Counted from the stretch's first letter, positions 45,596 through 54,696 are shown. The stretch: 64,000 nt of DNA from JANMDR01 sp031409495 (GCA_031409495.1 JANNXI010000022.1:1-64000); one strand, 5' to 3'. Notes: generated from the letters alone by a model not told the origin. A program made the numbers and translations.

Positions 45596-47551
45596 ATGAG
45601 CACGCTAAACTTATATTCGCACGTGCCACTGGCTGATTTATCGACATACTTTACCTTGCAGTTGCCTGAAAAAACCACGGCTGAAGCTGCAATGCGCCTA
45701 ATCAACGAGCTCAATGCGTCAGATGCTGTCGAGCTGGCCGAAGGGTTTATTCCACCCGTGGTGCCATCAACGCCAACCGCACCGCGCGCGCAATCCGTAG
45801 CCCTAAATAGTCCGGTAACAAATCTACCGCATGACTTTAGCGCCTCGCAACAGTACCTTCAGCCAGCACCTGCGGGCATCAATGCGCAATATGCATGGAA
45901 TTTTGCGGGCGGCAAAGGCGAGGGTACCCGCTTTGTAGATATTGAATTTGATTGGAATATAAATCACGAAGATTTTACCCAGCCTACAGTCCCAAGTGTC
46001 GGTAATATTTTTAATCCAAATGGCGTTAGCAATTTAACAAGTTATTATACAATCCCGCACGGCACCGCTGTAATTGGCGTTTTAAATGCCCAACACAACA
46101 GCTATGGCGTAAAAGGGATTATTCCAGCCGCACAATGGGGCTATGGCCAATTGTTCAGCACACCGCTGAACGGCAATTCAAACACCGTCGAAGGACATCT
46201 CGCAGCCATCATCGCCGACGTTGTTTCAAAAACAAATAGTGCTTTTTATCCCACTGGTTTAAGAACCGGTGATGGTCTACTTCTTGAACTACAAGACAGT
46301 CCCCCGAATTGCAGCTCGAATTGCCCGTTAATGCCTGTTGAAATAAAAACACTTGCTTACAACGCCATTCAAACTGCCGTTGCAAAGGGATTAGTTGTCG
46401 TTGAGCCAGCTGCCAATGGCTTAGAGCAGAATGGCTTAGCGAATGTTGGGGTAGATTTAACCAATTACCTGAGTAACTACAAGCCTTACGAGGCCGACGA
46501 GAATCATGCCACCATCGCGGGCAGCGGCGCTGCGATGGTCGGCGCGAGAAATTCTAGCGGAAATATTAGAGCTGGATTTTCAAATTTTGGTGGGCGCGTA
46601 GATTTTTTTGGCCAAGGGGATAGCGTCTACACGACCTACCATTCGGGAAATCTCTCGAGTAGTGGCCCGTATTGTAACGACGGTCAGGCGCGGGTAAATT
46701 GGCCGCCAAGTAGTTTTAGCGCACTTCCAAGCAGTGAAAATCAGTGCTACACCAGTGGATTTGGTGGTACTTCCAGTGCCTCGCCGATTGTGCTGGGGGC
46801 ACTAATGTCGTTACAAGGAATTCACAAAGCCTACTACCCAATATCAAATGCGCAACAAATTCCCAATGCAATTCGCCCTAGACACTTGTTGCCGCTGCTG
46901 AAAAAAGAGGGAACGCCGCAAGAACCACCGCTGCTGCCGCTCGGCACGGTTCGCGCGGACCCCATCGGCGTTGGGCCAGACATGCAAAAAGCCATCGCTT
47001 TCTACAACAAGGACGCCGATGGCGATGGCCACTCCAATGGCAAGGAAGCAGCGATGGGATGGGATCGACAGTACCGTCTCTATAACCCCACAATACAACG
47101 TCATTTTTGGACGACTGACGAAAACGAACGGAACGCACTTTCGGCGTCAGGGGCTTGGTCCTGTGAAGGCCTAGCCTACAAGCTTTTTGGCTATCCAGAA
47201 GCGCACAATGGATCTGCAGCGCTTGGTGCCGCAGTGCCCTTGTATCGCCTTTACAACGGCGGGACAAAAACCCATTTGTTTTCATCTAGCTTAGCCGAAA
47301 AAGATATCCTCGTTTCACGCGGATGGGACTTTGAAGGACGCGTTGGTTTTGTATCGCCTAACCCTGCACCCAATCTGGTTCCTTTAATCAGAATATATTT
47401 TCCCGCCAGAACCTATCACTTTTTTACCACCGATGCCAATGAAGCCAACTATTGGGTGAATGTAGTGGGTGCTGCATCAAACGACGGCATTGTTGGTGAT
47501 GTCGTTCCTATTTCTGCCGCTTCTAATGGAGTCACACAATGCGCATATTAA
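45596..47551 (+). CDS. Subtilisin-like (S8) serine protease with C-terminal DUF5648 module, lacking its own signal peptide
   Basis: 651 residues, in frame with the preceding signal-peptide ORF and without a ribosome site of its own. The catalytic triad is visible: Asp in FVDIEFDWN (about 118-126), His in YTIPHGTAVIG (about 158) and Ser in FGGTSSASPIVLG (about 397). The C-terminal 170 residues (from about 480) have two or three copies of the DUF5648 pattern YRLYNPTIQRHFWTTDENE, likely a surface- or glycan-binding module. The catalytic parts are intact although export is probably lost. Confidence 0.8.
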   Translation: MSTLNLYSHVPLADLSTYFTLQLPEKTTAEAAMRLINELNASDAVELAEGFIPPVVPSTPTAPRAQSVALNSPVTNLPHDFSASQQYLQPAPAGINAQYAWNFAGGKGEGTRFVDIEFDWNINHEDFTQPTVPSVGNIFNPNGVSNLTSYYTIPHGTAVIGVLNAQHNSYGVKGIIPAAQWGYGQLFSTPLNGNSNTVEGHLAAIIADVVSKTNSAFYPTGLRTGDGLLLELQDSPPNCSSNCPLMPVEIKTLAYNAIQTAVAKGLVVVEPAANGLEQNGLANVGVDLTNYLSNYKPYEADENHATIAGSGAAMVGARNSSGNIRAGFSNFGGRVDFFGQGDSVYTTYHSGNLSSSGPYCNDGQARVNWPPSSFSALPSSENQCYTSGFGGTSSASPIVLGALMSLQGIHKAYYPISNAQQIPNAIRPRHLLPLLKKEGTPQEPPLLPLGTVRADPIGVGPDMQKAIAFYNKDADGDGHSNGKEAAMGWDRQYRLYNPTIQRHFWTTDENERNALSASGAWSCEGLAYKLFGYPEAHNGSAALGAAVPLYRLYNGGTKTHLFSSSLAEKDILVSRGWDFEGRVGFVSPNPAPNLVPLIRIYFPARTYHFFTTDANEANYWVNVVGAASNDGIVGDVVPISAASNGVTQCAY

Positions 47552-48384
47552 ACCAATTAGCAATAGCCGTTGCCACGTTTACCATCAGCTTAAGCGTGCA
47601 AGCACAAACCGCGCTCCCTTGTGCAGCAATCCAATTATATCCCGCCAAAAAAATATTAACTGTTGGCGAGCCCTCTGAGTTCATTATTACTACGGGCTAC
47701 TCCAGTTATCAAATTCCGCCGCTGCCGGTCATATATCCGGAGGGATTTCGTGTCTATTATGAGGTCAATATCGTTATTGACGGTGCCGCGCCCCAACGGC
47801 AGCTGATTGAGGAACGTGATATTCACCTTTTCTATAATTCGGGATTCATAAAGTCATTTAGGGTGCCGATAACTTTTGATTCGCCTGGATTAAAGCGAAT
47901 TACGCTTAGCACGCCGAACGGTTCGCCCTTTGTAAGCACCCCCTTCGATAACGCGCCTTGCTTGAAAGACCTTCCAGCCACCGCCTCCACCGAGATTTTG
48001 GTTGAAGCAAAACCCGTTGTAGCGCCCCTAGCCGTTGGCTATAGCGGCTTATGGTGGAATCCGAAAACAAATGGTCAAGGGGTATTTATTGCCCAAAATA
48101 CGCCATCCAATATTGCCTACCTAGGCTGGTTTACCTATGACCAAACTGGCGTGGCGCGTTGGTACGTGGGGGATAATTGCTATGTGCAAAACAATAGTTG
48201 CACCACCACAATTTATGAAACCCGTGGCGCTACGTTTGATGGCACAAACTTCAATAACGCCAATTTGAAGCCCGAAGCAGTAGGCACAGCCACCGTCACG
48301 TTTGCCTCAAACCAAGCTGCGACGATGGTCTATACGCTGAGAACAGCAGGCGGCAAGCTCGATTTAGTGCGGCAACCGTTCTAA
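47539..48384 (+). CDS. Secreted hypothetical protein with C-terminal GlxWWNP-type domain
   Basis: 281 residues. Signal peptide 1-22 (cleavage after VQA). The middle is beta-rich with two Cys. The C-terminal domain, from YSGLWWNPKTNGQGVFIAQ (about 172), is a small beta domain found on exported proteins of beta- and gammaproteobacteria, usually with a GWF/W pattern (YLGWFTYD) in the middle. The ATG overlaps the protease gene by 13 bases, with TGGAGT upstream, so the two are co-transcribed. Function unknown; may assist or anchor the protease. Confidence 0.75.
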   Translation: MRILNQLAIAVATFTISLSVQAQTALPCAAIQLYPAKKILTVGEPSEFIITTGYSSYQIPPLPVIYPEGFRVYYEVNIVIDGAAPQRQLIEERDIHLFYNSGFIKSFRVPITFDSPGLKRITLSTPNGSPFVSTPFDNAPCLKDLPATASTEILVEAKPVVAPLAVGYSGLWWNPKTNGQGVFIAQNTPSNIAYLGWFTYDQTGVARWYVGDNCYVQNNSCTTTIYETRGATFDGTNFNNANLKPEAVGTATVTFASNQAATMVYTLRTAGGKLDLVRQPF

Positions 48385-48422
48385 GCCCAACTTAAATCCC
48401 AACGCAACAATTTAAAGCTATC

Positions 48423-48458
48423 CCTTGGAGATGCCCTAATTTAGGGGATCTTCAAGGC
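48423..48458. repeat. REP-like palindrome
   Basis: CCTTGGAGATGCCCTAATTT with the complement arm AGGGGATCTTCAAGG, 39 bases after the preceding stop codon. Confidence 0.8.
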
Positions 48459-48519
48459 GGCAAGCTAAACATGCTGCCGTACGGCTATAACCACCTCGGT
48501 GGCCGCAAAATGGTGATTC

Positions 48520-48690
48520 ATTCCATTTCTATATCAATAGTGCCGTAACGAAAAGCACTAGCGGATCGTCGTTCACGCGTAGGTGGGAATCCAGTGTCGT
48601 CCGTAATAGCCGCTGGATTCCCGCCTGCGCGGGAACGACGAAATTTCGAGATTTATAATAATAACCAGCGTTTTGCTATAGAAATGGAAT
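48520..48690 (+). mobile_element. MITE-like element, 171 bp, copy 2
   Basis: Starts ATTCCATTTCTATATC and ends TATAGAAATGGAAT; inverted relative to copy 1 (43239-43409) and exactly the same length. Carries the same inner palindrome GGGAATCCAG...CTGGATTCCC and CGCCTGCGCGGGAACGACG. Noncoding. Its right end abuts a truncated LysR-like coding remnant. Confidence 0.88.
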
Positions 48691-48816
48691 CACTATCCCC
48701 ATCGCAATTTAGTAGCGCCGCGCGTGAAAGCGTTTATGGCGTTTGTGCTGGAAACGTTTAAAGCCGAAAAATCACTGCACGTAAATGCGGAAGATTTGCG
48801 CGACTATGCAGCGTAG
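48691..48816 (+). pseudogene. C-terminal remnant of a LysR-type regulator
   Basis: From the MITE edge an open frame of 41 codons reads HYPHRNLVAPRVKAFMAFVL then ETFKAEK and ends at a TAG. This is the typical end of LysR regulators (PxRxLxPRVRAFxDFL). There is no start codon; the rest of the gene was lost at the MITE insertion. Short, so the family call is tentative. Confidence 0.5.
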
Positions 48817-48881
48817 TTTCGTCAATAAAACCAGCTTGAAAATGATATGATTTAATCCTATCAAATTTTAAGGTGTTCACC

Positions 48882-49160
48882 ATGCGCTCAACGCAGCAAT
48901 TTAGTATCACCTTACCAAACGAACTCGCTGCGGTTGTAAAAGCAAAAGTAGCTGCTGGCGAATACACAACCGAAAGCGAAATGATTCGGGATGGACTACG
49001 AACGCTTGTAGCCCGCGATCAGACGGTAGAGCGTTGGTTACGCAAGGAAGTTTCGCGCGCATATGAAGCGTTGAGCGTTGACCCTAAAAATGTCGTTAGC
49101 GTGGCTAGTGTGCGCGCGGCGCTTACTGCTGCGCACAAAGCTGCGAAGCCGAAAAAGTGA
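48882..49160 (+). CDS. parD: ParD-family antitoxin
   Basis: 92 residues from the ATG at 48882. Ribbon-helix-helix N-terminus (QQFSITLPNELAAVVKAKVA and YTTESEMIRDGLRTLVARD), C-terminal tail that would wrap the toxin. It should repress its own promoter upstream. The stop overlaps the parE start (GTGA). Confidence 0.88.
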   Translation: MRSTQQFSITLPNELAAVVKAKVAAGEYTTESEMIRDGLRTLVARDQTVERWLRKEVSRAYEALSVDPKNVVSVASVRAALTAAHKAAKPKK

Positions 49161-49473
49161 ATGTTTTGGAGCTTGTTTTTCACCCGAAGCCAATGAGCAA
49201 CTCGTAGCCCTGTACAAATACATTGCTGAAGCAGCGTCGCCTGATATTGCGCAAAATTTCACTGAAGCCATTGTTTCGCACTGCGAGAAATTTCTGAACT
49301 TTGCAGAAGTTGGTGTTCGCAGAGATGATATCCACCCTAATTTGCGGCTCACCCACTTTCGAGGCCGCACAGTTATCGCGTTTACAGTCACCGAAAAGCA
49401 AGTGGTAATTCTTGGTGTGTTTTACGGTGGGCAACACTACGAAGCCGCGCTCCGTCAAAATTTATTCGAATAA
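49157..49473 (+). pseudogene. parE: ParE-family toxin, frameshifted near codon 8
   Basis: From the GTG at 49157 the frame reads VNVLELVFH and then stops early; from 49082 on, the rest of ParE (SPEANEQLVALYKYIAEAA to the stop at 49473) is in the -1 frame. The shift lies in a run of five T at 49076-49080; six T would restore LVFSPEANEQL. The remaining protein has the ParE fold markers (ITEK, VILGVFYGGQHYE). The toxin is therefore inactive unless slippage occurs, while the antitoxin is intact. Confidence 0.8.
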
Positions 49474-49476
49474 GTC

Positions 49477-50488
49477 ATGCACCCACCTTCTCCTACCCGT
49501 TACGACACCATGCAATACCGGCGCGTGGGCCGCTCTGGCCTACATTTACCAGTCATATCGCTCGGGCTTTGGCATAACTTTGGGGGCGTTGATGGCCTTG
49601 AAAATTGCCGCGCGATGTTGCGCCGTGCGTTTGATTTAGGCATTACCCATTTTGATTTAGCCTATAATTATGGCCCGCCGCCCGGCAGTGCGGAAGCCAA
49701 CTTTGGTCGCTTGTTTGCAGAAGATTTTTTACCCCATCGCGATGAATTAGTGATTTCAACTGTCAACCAAGGCTGGATATCGTATGTGGCCGGGGCATTA
49801 TCGCAAATGGGGTTCGCGCAAAAGTTTAATTTCAAGTTTAGATCAAAGCCTAAAACGCATGCAGCTTGATTACGTAGATATTTTTTATTCACATCGGTTC
49901 GATCCCAACACGCCGCTAGAAGAAACCATGGGCGCACTGGATTATGCCGTGCGCAGCGGACGCGCAATGTATGTGGGAATTTCCAGCTACGGTGTTACGC
50001 AAACCCGTGAAGCCGCGCGTATTTTAAGAGCCTTGGGCACACCCTGTGTGATTCATCAGCCAGTTTTTAATATGTTTAACCGCTGGGTTGAAACCGAAGG
50101 ATTGCTTGATACTTTGCAAGACGAAGGTATGGGCTGCATTCCGTTTTCGCCCTTGGCGCAGGGTTTATTGACGGATAAATATTTACGCGGGATTCCTGCT
50201 GATTCGCGTGCAGCGAGTGCGCATGGATTTTTACAAGCTGATGAAGTTTCACCAGAAAAAGCAGCGCAAATTGTGCGGCTAAACGAGATGGCCAACCAGC
50301 GCGGGCAATCGCTTGCGCAAATGGCGCTGGCATGGGTGTTGCGTCACTCACAAACTACTAGCGTATTAATAGGTGCGAGCAAAGTTGCGCAGATTGAGGA
50401 TGCGGTGGGGTTGTTAGCGAACTCGCATTTTAGTGCGGATGAGTTGATGGCGATTGATGCCGTGTTGACAAAATATTCTGGAGAATAG
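49477..50488 (+). pseudogene. Aldo/keto reductase of the YghZ (L-glyceraldehyde-3-phosphate reductase) type, frameshifted
   Basis: The first part (MHPPSPTRYDTMQYRRVGRS, then LGLWHNFGGV, FDLGITHFDLAYNYGPPPGS and RDELVIST) is in one frame to about 49770. From about 49770 the rest (MWPGHYRKWGSRK, LDYVDIFYSHR, GISSYGV, VLIGASK) is in another. The conserved sequence ISTKAGYDMWPG is disturbed at the junction, and the catalytic Lys is lost (STV instead of STK). Intact relatives have about 330-345 residues. Dead gene unless the shift is an assembly error. Confidence 0.85.
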
Positions 50489-50489
50489 C

Positions 50490-50527
50490 GCCCTGAAGAC
50501 GCCCTATATTAGGGCATCTTCAAGGCA
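50490..50527. repeat. REP-like palindrome
   Basis: GCCCTGAAGACGCCCTATAT and AGGGCATCTTCAAGGCA, two bases after the end of the reductase pseudogene. Confidence 0.85.
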
Positions 50528-50537
50528 TTACCCCACA

Positions 50538-50866
50538 CTAAGGAACGCGTCTACGTTTAGCCAGTTTAGCTTGCAATGCACGTGCGTCGGCCACTTTATT
50601 CTTAGCGTCTTTATAAAACGATCCGAGCACACGTAGTTCTACGGCTGAGGTGCCGCGGAAGTAATGCAGATTGGGCGAGGTTAAATCACCTTGTTCTTCT
50701 TAGCTTATTGCACCGTCTGGATCATTGGCTACGGACACTAATTTACCTGCCAACATCTTGCTAACGGCCTTCGCGTCAGCGGCGCTGGCATGCGTTACGG
50801 TATTGAGCGCAAATGAGTACTCTTTGGATTGATACCGGCAACTGCGCATGACGATGGCGCCAACTG
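50538..50866 (-). pseudogene. Unrecognised gene remnant with an in-frame stop
   Basis: On the minus strand the frame from the MITE edge reads VGAIVMRSCRYQSKEYSFAL, SAADAKAVSKMLAGKLVSVA, then a TAA at 50700-50702, then EEQGDLTSPNLHYFRGTSAV, ELRVLGSFYKDAKNKVADAR and a final stop at 50538. The stop and the lost 5' end show it is a remnant. Family unknown; composition suggests an exported protein with a helical end. Confidence 0.55.
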
Positions 50867-51026
50867 ATTCCATTTCTATACCAATACTGCCGAAATTTAA
50901 TATATTACATGCCCGTAGCCCGGCTCGCGCGGCTTTTTGCAACAGCCGGGACGGTGGCTAAAAAAGGGCAATTTCTTTAGGCAAACACCGCCCCGGCTGT
51001 TGCAAAAAGCCGCGCGAGCCGGGTTA
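50867..51026. mobile_element. Hybrid repeat: MITE end fused to a long inverted repeat (GTAGCCCGGCT family, copy B)
   Basis: ATTCCATTTCTATACCAATA at 50867 matches the left end of the MITE for about 26 bases. It is followed by an inverted repeat with arms 50915-50950 and 50991-51026 (one mismatch): outer GTAGCCCGGCTCGCGCGG, inner GCTTTTTGCAAC. The outer part and the AGCCGGG-CGGTG stretch match copy A at 22449, the inner stem does not. Confidence 0.85.
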
Positions 51027-51145
51027 CAAAACCAGCAAAATTTCTTTGTGGCACACAACACGATTACAGCACAGTTGATGTAAAAATAAAATTATTCTAT
51101 AAAAAAATTAATTCATTGCTAATTTAGCGCTACAGCAATGGAAGT

Positions 51146-52306
51146 TTAGCTTTTGAGGCTTTTTGGTTCTTGCTGCGTAGTGCAGTGAATGCCACCGCCG
51201 CCAGCGGCAATGCCGTCGATATTTAGCTGAATAATTTCACGCTTTGGAAAAAGCGTCCGCAACTTTTGCTTAGCTGCTAAATCAGCTTTAGCATCACCAA
51301 ATTCAGGGGCGATGACGGCATCGTTACAAACATAAAAATTAAGGTAACCCGCAGCAAAATTCTCATTGGCAAACTTATCGCGGGTCTTGGTTGGCGCTTC
51401 AAGCATCACAACTTCCTGCTTTCGCCCAGCAGCGTCGGTGGCTACACGCAAGATTTCTAAGTGGCGCTTAGTTACTGCATGATCAAACGATTGCGGATCA
51501 GGGTCATAGGCTCCCACGACGACGCCTGGCTTTGTGAATCGCGCATAAAAATCGGTGTGACCGTCGGTAATGTCTTTATCTTTTATTCCTGGTAGCCAAA
51601 TAATTTTTTCTAGTCCTAGCAGTCGCTTAAGCTCCGCTTCGCATTCTGATTTGCGTAATCCAGGATTACGATTTTTGTTAAGCACGCAACTTTCGGTGAT
51701 GATCGCCGTGCCGTGGCCGTCAACCTCTATCGCTCCGCCTTCCAGTATCAAGCGGGTTTGCAGATTTTGAACGCCGGCTTTTTTAGCCACAAACCGCGCT
51801 ACTTTTGCGTCATGGCTAAAGTCTTGCTTCTGGCCCCACCCATTAAAATTAAAGTTTACTGCCGCTTTTGCACCACTTTTGGTCAGCACAAAAACGGGGC
51901 CGCTGTCGCGTATCCATAAATCGTCTAGCGGACAAACAATTAGCTCAACGGTGCTGCCGATCAATTTTTTTGCGATATGCAGATCTTCTTGGCGAACCAG
52001 CATAAACACCGGCTCATATCGGGCAATTGCCTGCGCGATAGCGGCAAGGTTGCGTTGCACCTCTGGTAGAAGTTTGCTGCCCCACACCTTTTTACTTGCG
52101 CCAAAAGCCATCCAAGTGCGTTGATGCGGGTCACCTTCGTCGGGCATAAACCAAGCAGCGCTGTTGTTGGGCATGGCATTAGCGCAAGGCATTGCCCCTA
52201 AAAAAGTGCCGCTACAAACTGCACCGATAGCATGGGACATTGTGCGAATAAACTGGCGTCTGGATGACAACGTATTTACCTTTTTCAGTTCAATAAACTT
52301 CAACAC
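51146..52306 (-). CDS. Tat-exported agmatine deiminase / peptidyl-arginine deiminase family protein
   Basis: 386 residues. N-terminal SSRRQFIRTM twin-arginine motif followed by a hydrophobic stretch and a signal cleavage region near AMPCANA. The guanidino-modifying fold then has MPDEGDPHQRTWMAFG (about 57), LWIRDSGPVFV (about 128), ILEGGAIEVDG (about 187), TDGHTDFYARF (catalytic His and Asp, about 246) and the nucleophile Cys in GGGGIHCTTQQEP (about 375). Agmatine deiminases are usually cytoplasmic; export is unusual. Starts at a GTG that overlaps the copA stop by one base. Confidence 0.88.
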   Translation of the reverse strand: MLKFIELKKVNTLSSRRQFIRTMSHAIGAVCSGTFLGAMPCANAMPNNSAAWFMPDEGDPHQRTWMAFGASKKVWGSKLLPEVQRNLAAIAQAIARYEPVFMLVRQEDLHIAKKLIGSTVELIVCPLDDLWIRDSGPVFVLTKSGAKAAVNFNFNGWGQKQDFSHDAKVARFVAKKAGVQNLQTRLILEGGAIEVDGHGTAIITESCVLNKNRNPGLRKSECEAELKRLLGLEKIIWLPGIKDKDITDGHTDFYARFTKPGVVVGAYDPDPQSFDHAVTKRHLEILRVATDAAGRKQEVVMLEAPTKTRDKFANENFAAGYLNFYVCNDAVIAPEFGDAKADLAAKQKLRTLFPKREIIQLNIDGIAAGGGGIHCTTQQEPKSLKS

Positions 52307-54696
52307 TAAATGGATTTAACGTTATTATCCGCCCGCCAGCGCCGCAGCAATAAAGCATTGCTCACCACACTCACACTCGATAGCGCCATGGCAGCGCCCG
52401 CTACCATTGGGTTTAACATACCAAGCGCGGCGGCTGGGATGCCAACTACATTATAGGCAAATGCCCAAAACAAGTTTTGTTTGATTTTAGCAAACGTGCG
52501 ATGCGAGATTTCTATCGCGTCTGCGACCAACATTACATCCCCACGCATCAGCGTGATGCCTGCTGTGTGCATTGCTATGTCAGCGCCGGTAGCCATGGCG
52601 ATACCGACGTCTGCTGCAGCTAAGGCGGGTGCATCATTAATGCCATCGCCTATCATGGCAACGATGCCATATTTGGCTTTAAGCTCACCGATAATGCGGG
52701 CTTTGTCCGCTGGCAGAACTTCAGCGTGGCATTCAACAATGCCTAGTTGCTGCGCCACAACGGTAGCGGCACCTGCGTTGTCGCCACTGAGCATGACAGT
52801 GCGCAAACCTAGCGCGTGCAGCCGCGTAATGGCTGCAATGGCGTTTGGTTTTAGGGTGTCAGCAAAGGCGAATAGGCCGCAGACTTTTGCACCATCATCC
52901 AACTGCAGCAGCCACGATATGGTGCGGCCAAGGCCTTGCAGGCGCTGCGCTTCGATGAGCAAATTATCAGGTATTTTCTGCACCACTTCTTGGGCATAAA
53001 AAGTGCTGCCGATGGCGTAAATTCGGCCCTCTACAACTGCTGATACACCTCGGCCAGGTAGCGCTTTGACGTTGGTACTAGTGGGATAATCGATGCCTTC
53101 AGCATCGGCTGCGTGCAGGAGGGCACGCGCCAGCGGATGCTCACTACCGCGTTGCACGGCGGCAGCAAAGCCAACGAGTTGCGCACCTGTAAAGCCATCC
53201 GCCGGTATGCGTTCTGTGAGCGTGGGTTTACCGATGGTCAAAGTGCCCGTTTTATCAAACACAACTACATTGATGCGGTGGGTAATTTCAAGTGCAATCG
53301 TATCTTTAATCAATATGCCGGCGCGCGCGGCAGCACCAGTACCGACCATAATGGCAGTGGGCGTGGCTAACCCCAGCGCACACGGGCAGGCAATAACCAG
53401 CACAGCCACCGCATTGAGAATTCCGGCTTGCCAATTACCGGTGACCAAGCCCCAAGCTATTAAAGTGAGTACCGCACACACCAGCACCACTGGCACAAAC
53501 ACGGCACTGACTTTATCAACTACGCGTTGAATGGGCGCTTTTTCGGCCTGGGCAGATTCAACTAAACGCACAATGCGCGACAGCGTGCTTTCAGTACCCA
53601 ATGCCCGCGTAGCAATGAGCAGCATGCCTTCACCGTTGATGGCACCACCGGTAACGAAACTGCCCACACGTTTTGCTTGCGGCATACTTTCGCCGGTGAT
53701 GAGGGATTCATCCACATGGCTTTCGCCGTCGATAATTTCGCCATCCACCGCAATGCGTTCACCCGGCTTTACCATGATGATGTCGTTTAACTGCAACGAC
53801 GCCACGTGCACAATTGTTTCAACGCCATTTTTTATGACGGTGGCTTGAACCGGTTTTAGGGCATTCAACGCTGTGATAGCGGCTGTAGTTTGCCGTTTGG
53901 CGCGGGTTTCTAGCCATTTTCCCAAAAGCACCAACGTAATCACAACCGCACTAGCTTCAAAATACAAATGCTGCGATGTTGATTGGTTGAGTGGTTGGCT
54001 AAACATCAGAAAAACGCTCAATCCATAGGCGGCAGAGGTGCCGAGGGCGACGAGCAAATCCATATTGCCTGAACCCACTTTTACGGCGTTCCAGCCCGCT
54101 CGATAAAATCGTGCGCCAAAAATAAATTGCACCGGTGTGGCCAATAGCAATTGCAGCCACGAGGCTAGATTGAAGTGCAGACCGAAAGGCTGCAGCAGCA
54201 TGGGCAGCATTAGCGGAAAACTCAATGCTGCGGCCAATATGACGGGCAGGGCAGGGTGGGTGCGTGGTGCAAGCAAGTTGGTTTCGTTAATAGATGCTAC
54301 GTAACCTGCTTGCGTGATTGCTGCCGTCAGTTCAGCGTCTGTCGTTGCGCCCTGTACAAACTGCACGGTGGCGCGTTCAGTAGCAAGGTTTACGGTGGCT
54401 TTGACCACGCCTGCACACCGCGCTAAGGCTTGTTCTACGCGGCTAACGCAGCTGGCGCAGGTCATGCCGGAAATTGCAAATTCAACTGTTTTAGTGCTGA
54501 CGCCGAAGCCCGTTTTTTCTATTGCAGCGATGACCGCAATAATAGATAACGCCTGCGCCGACCGCAATGTAGCGGTTTCCGTTGTTAGGTTAACGGTGGC
54601 AGATTCAACTCCGACTAGCGGTGCCAACGCTTTTTCCAAGCGAGCCGAGCACGACGCGCACGTCATGCCGGTAATCGCTAAATTTAGCGTGTGCAT
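52306..54696 (-). CDS. copA: Copper-exporting P1B-type ATPase CopA
   Basis: Inner-membrane copper export pump. 796 residues: two heavy-metal-associated domains with GMTCASC (about 10-17 and 78-85), eight membrane segments, the transport motif VIACPCALGLATP (about 425), actuator TGES (about 327), phosphorylation site VFDKTGTLT (about 462), nucleotide-domain HP in GSEHPLARAL, and the hinge GDGINDAPALAAADVG (about 690). Overlaps the deiminase gene by one base, eight bases after the CopZ-like gene. Confidence 0.97.
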   Translation of the reverse strand: MHTLNLAITGMTCASCSARLEKALAPLVGVESATVNLTTETATLRSAQALSIIAVIAAIEKTGFGVSTKTVEFAISGMTCASCVSRVEQALARCAGVVKATVNLATERATVQFVQGATTDAELTAAITQAGYVASINETNLLAPRTHPALPVILAAALSFPLMLPMLLQPFGLHFNLASWLQLLLATPVQFIFGARFYRAGWNAVKVGSGNMDLLVALGTSAAYGLSVFLMFSQPLNQSTSQHLYFEASAVVITLVLLGKWLETRAKRQTTAAITALNALKPVQATVIKNGVETIVHVASLQLNDIIMVKPGERIAVDGEIIDGESHVDESLITGESMPQAKRVGSFVTGGAINGEGMLLIATRALGTESTLSRIVRLVESAQAEKAPIQRVVDKVSAVFVPVVLVCAVLTLIAWGLVTGNWQAGILNAVAVLVIACPCALGLATPTAIMVGTGAAARAGILIKDTIALEITHRINVVVFDKTGTLTIGKPTLTERIPADGFTGAQLVGFAAAVQRGSEHPLARALLHAADAEGIDYPTSTNVKALPGRGVSAVVEGRIYAIGSTFYAQEVVQKIPDNLLIEAQRLQGLGRTISWLLQLDDGAKVCGLFAFADTLKPNAIAAITRLHALGLRTVMLSGDNAGAATVVAQQLGIVECHAEVLPADKARIIGELKAKYGIVAMIGDGINDAPALAAADVGIAMATGADIAMHTAGITLMRGDVMLVADAIEISHRTFAKIKQNLFWAFAYNVVGIPAAALGMLNPMVAGAAMALSSVSVVSNALLLRRWRADNNVKSI

